From: Pleurodeles waltl
Taxonomy: Eukaryota; Chordata; Amphibia; Caudata; Salamandridae
DNA length: 64,000 nt
Assembly: GCF_031143425.1 (NCBI RefSeq)
Contig: NW_027150023.1
Span: forward strand, 86,001 to 150,000
Reading direction: 5' to 3'
The notes under the pieces were generated by a model. The model had not been told where the DNA came from. It worked only from the letters and a program-made list of their open reading frames with translations, and ran no database searches. Each line of letters opens with the position of its first letter. Positions within the stretch are counted from its first letter, which is position 1. Shown piece after piece: positions 61,625 through 64,000 of the stretch. Position numbers and translations under genes: made by a program.

Positions 61625-61698
61625 TGGTGCCGAGCCCGGGATTCGAACCCTGGTTGTCTGGTTGGAAGGCGGGAACTTACCCACTGGACCACAGTGGA
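61625..61698 (-). pseudogene. tRNA-Gly(UCC)-like element, unit 22
   Basis: Unit 1 sequence. Confidence 0.5.
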
Positions 61699-61831
61699 TT
61701 CCATATCTCTAGCTTGTCAAATCGTCCCTATATCATGGCTGTGAAGTGCCCTGTGTAGTAGAAGCCAGGAGCAGTGACATCAGGACCTTGATGTTGCTAA
61801 TAGTGTCTCTTGCACAGTAAAAAGCCATGAA

Positions 61832-61914
61832 GGAGCTGTAGCTCAGTTGGTTGGGTGACTGCCTTTGGTGGAGCAAGCTACCCTTGGACAGGGGTTCGAA
61901 TCCAGCCAGTGCCC
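61832..61914 (+). tRNA. tRNA-like Pol III element, unit 22
   Basis: Unit 1 sequence; last complete copy in the window. Confidence 0.45.
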
Positions 61915-63573
61915 AGAAACCACATTTAGCTAGAAAATACCAAGATATTTTTGTTTATTTAGAAATATTTTTTTTACTTCAAAAAATGCAGCAACAATTG
62001 GAGTAACTATGTTTTTTTGTATTAGAGCCCCAAATTTACAAATTTTGTCCCTCCTGACCCACCCCCTCCCTCCTTTTGCTCAAGTAGGTAAAATAGGAGC
62101 AGCGCCTTATTTTCAATGATCAATGTGTTGATGTTTTCTTCAATTTGGTGTTTTGGAGAAGAGTAATATGGGCGATGGGGGAGCATAACTAAGATCTATT
62201 ATCTGAGGGGGATGCCATCCAGGTAATAAAATAGGTTGAATGGTGTTGATTTTTCATTTTGGTGTGAGCCAAGCTCTGCCATTGGGTGGATGATGCTTGC
62301 CAAGTTGCCTAGGCATAAAGGCAGAGTATGAGAGCTTGCTACTGAAATGCTGGGTAAAGCTGTGTGCAGGTGAAAGAGCCTTTATTAGCTGCATTGAGAA
62401 GGTAGCATGTTGTATTTTTGAAGTGCTAAAAAAGGATAAAGTCAGGCCTTTGGCTGACTATTTCTTGAAGATGCATGATGCAAGAAGTGTGAGTATGGAG
62501 CAGCTGGCCTGTCGTGACCTAGCCCACTCTGGCATGCTGTACTAGGCCATGCCGTAGGACTGGGACCACCGGGATTGGGATTTTAAACACCCCAGTCTGG
62601 GACTGGGACTGGGACTGGGACTGGGACTGCGACTGCGACTGGGATTTTAAACAACCCAGTCTTAGTCTGCAGCCTTTACAGTCAGCCCACGAACGCCCAC
62701 GAACGCCCTTGTTCTGTATAGTGGATTACTGCAGGTAATTCGGGACCCTGCTAAATGAGGGTGGGGCACTTATCTGAAGGCTATTCGAGCGGAAGAATCC
62801 TTAGCCTAGGACAGTTTGGCAATTTAAGAAGTCTGCTGAATACCATATGTTGAAGGACGTATCACGCGGAAGCCAGCTAATGGCTCAGACCGAAGTAAGC
62901 ATGGGAGGACTTTATTTGCATAGGACAGCCCCTTTCTCATTCCTAATATTATGCTGCAGTTGCTATGTAGCAGTACTAGGGGGCAGCTGTATGAACATAA
63001 AGCCACAGCGAGGCTTTAAAACTGTTTTTGTGGTGGGGGGTGGATTTGGAAGGAAAACAGCAAGATAAAAGTGTGAAAACATAGAGCAAGTGAGTGTGTC
63101 ATCTGTCTCTTTGAAGAGACATGTGAAAGAAGAACAGCAGATCCACAGACCTCAGGTGGGAGAAGCATGGAAGAATATTCACCCCAAAATGAATACACTT
63201 ACGCCTTCTCAAAGCTTCCATGTGTGATCTGATGCTTTGCAGGTTGAAGGATTTGCCATTTCTGGTTTATAAATGTGCACAGTTGGAAAGAGCCTATTCC
63301 TAGAATGTTAGAAGCACACTCTTTAGAAGTGTCCTTACAGCCAAAATGTCAGGTACTCCTTTGGGGTTATGAGGCCTAGAAAAACATCCCAGGGGATCTT
63401 ATAACATGTCCAGCAACAGGGCAACGAAATCATGGGGAGACCATCCCCCCAAGAATACTACTGCATGTTCTTTGTTTCCCCTCTCTATACCATAGCCACA
63501 GTAGGCCTCTTTCAAGCACCCTATTGCTTTGGTAATAGAAAGTGCCACAAAACTGATCCCCAGCCCTTGTCTC

Positions 63574-64000
63574 ACCCATTGCCCCTAACCTTTAGGGGTA
63601 CCCCTGCCCCCCAAGGAAAGGAGCAATAAACAGGACACCCCCCCCCAAAAAAAAAAAACGCAGTCTGCACCATTCTGTGCCTCCTAGCACCACTTTAATA
63701 ATGCACCGACACCCCTTTTAACACTGCTCCCCCAAATTTGACTGCCTCTTCTCCCCAAGAGAGGGGGCAGGGGGACTAACCTTTAGGGGTACCACTGCCC
63801 CCCAAGGAAAGGCACAATAAACAAGAGTGTGGGAGGGAACCCCACCCCCCCAAAAAAACGAAGTCTGCACCATTCGGTGCCTCCTAGCACCCCTTTAATA
63901 ATGCACCGACACCTCTTTTAACACTGCTCCCCCACATTTGTCTGCCCCTTCACCCCAAGAGAGGGGGCAGGGGGACATAAAAATGATGGGGATTGCCACC
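63574..64000 (+). repeat. Array unit 23 (partial, cut by window end)
   Basis: Only the two sub-repeats and the first bases beyond them are present, matching unit 1 positions 1-427. The array therefore continues to the right. Confidence 0.95.

Larger units (their letters stand above)
60680..63573 (+). repeat. Array unit 22 (2894 bp)
   Basis: (CA)15 at 61471-61500, hexamers 5+2 at 62599-62640, duplicated ACGAACGCCC. Confidence 0.95.
1..64000 (+). repeat. Macrosatellite array, ~2.9 kb unit, 22 full copies plus a partial one
   Basis: The same unit recurs head-to-tail across the whole window. Its landmark ACCCATTGCCCCTAACC starts at 1, 2893, 5759, 8633, 11509, 14391, 17283, 20173, 23055, 25947, 28839, 31731, 34629, 37507, 40405, 43299, 46197, 49089, 51987, 54885, 57782, 60680 and 63574. 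Unit lengths are 2866-2898 bp, and units differ by only a few substitutions and short indels. No copy is inverted and no foreign insertion interrupts the array. Neither border is visible, so total copy number and flanking context are unknown. Known arrays of similar unit size include human D4Z4 and DXZ4 (about 3 kb) and the Xenopus tRNA-gene repeat (about 3.2 kb). I see no sequence identity to these and use them only as analogies of scale. Confidence 0.98.

Noticed and set aside
1..64000. CRISPR array or prokaryotic repeat
   Set aside because: The repeat period is about 2.9 kb with no short repeat-spacer pattern, and the content is eukaryotic in character.
1..64000. Ribosomal DNA, 5S or histone gene cluster
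   Set aside because: No rRNA, 5S internal control region or histone coding sequence can be recognised in the unit.

Overview
The window is one uninterrupted head-to-tail macrosatellite array. A unit of about 2.9 kb, starting here at base 1, is repeated 22 complete times (2866-2898 bp each), and a 427-base piece of a 23rd unit closes the window. All units face the same way. Nothing is inserted between or inside them, and neither edge of the array is reached. The organism is a eukaryote, most likely an animal and probably a vertebrate. The reasons are long (CA)n microsatellites, tRNA-type internal Pol III promoters (A and B boxes) with a T-run terminator, AATAAA motifs, and no credible long coding frame. 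I cannot name the species from the sequence.

Layout of one unit, using unit 1 coordinates: (i) two imperfect tandem sub-repeats of 191 and 200 bp (12-202 and 203-402), each with AATAAA followed by C and A runs; (ii) a strongly pyrimidine-rich stretch (about 504-787) running into a (CA)n microsatellite (792-825); (iii) a minus-strand degenerate tRNA-Gly(UCC)-like element (950-1023); (iv) a plus-strand tRNA-like element with intact A and B boxes (1157-1239) and a TTTTT stop signal 34 bases later; (v) an AT-rich to mixed spacer with no recognised gene; (vi) a GGGACT/GCGACT hexamer minisatellite (1924-1959) that fits a G-quadruplex motif, flanked by near-identical direct repeats; (vii) a 10-bp duplication (2008-2027); (viii) a spacer holding an octamer ATTTGCAT, a partial CTCF-like core and an 18-bp near-palindrome; (ix) unique sequence to the next unit.

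The units are nearly identical. By hand count, the length differences between units come from a handful of sites: CA number, hexamer number, presence of the 10-bp duplication, a 6-bp deletion in unit 2, the C/A runs and one base near 2297. Units 2-5 form a more diverged group. Units 12-22 are more uniform, with marker variants recurring at multi-unit spacing. This fits unequal exchange and gene conversion.

I found no protein gene I would defend. The open frames repeat only because the DNA repeats: those I traced start at TTG, and the longest frame changes length when the CA repeat shifts phase. The only functional hypothesis with sequence support is a pair of divergent Pol III-type elements per unit, 22 pairs here, embedded in a macrosatellite. 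Whether either is transcribed cannot be told from sequence.
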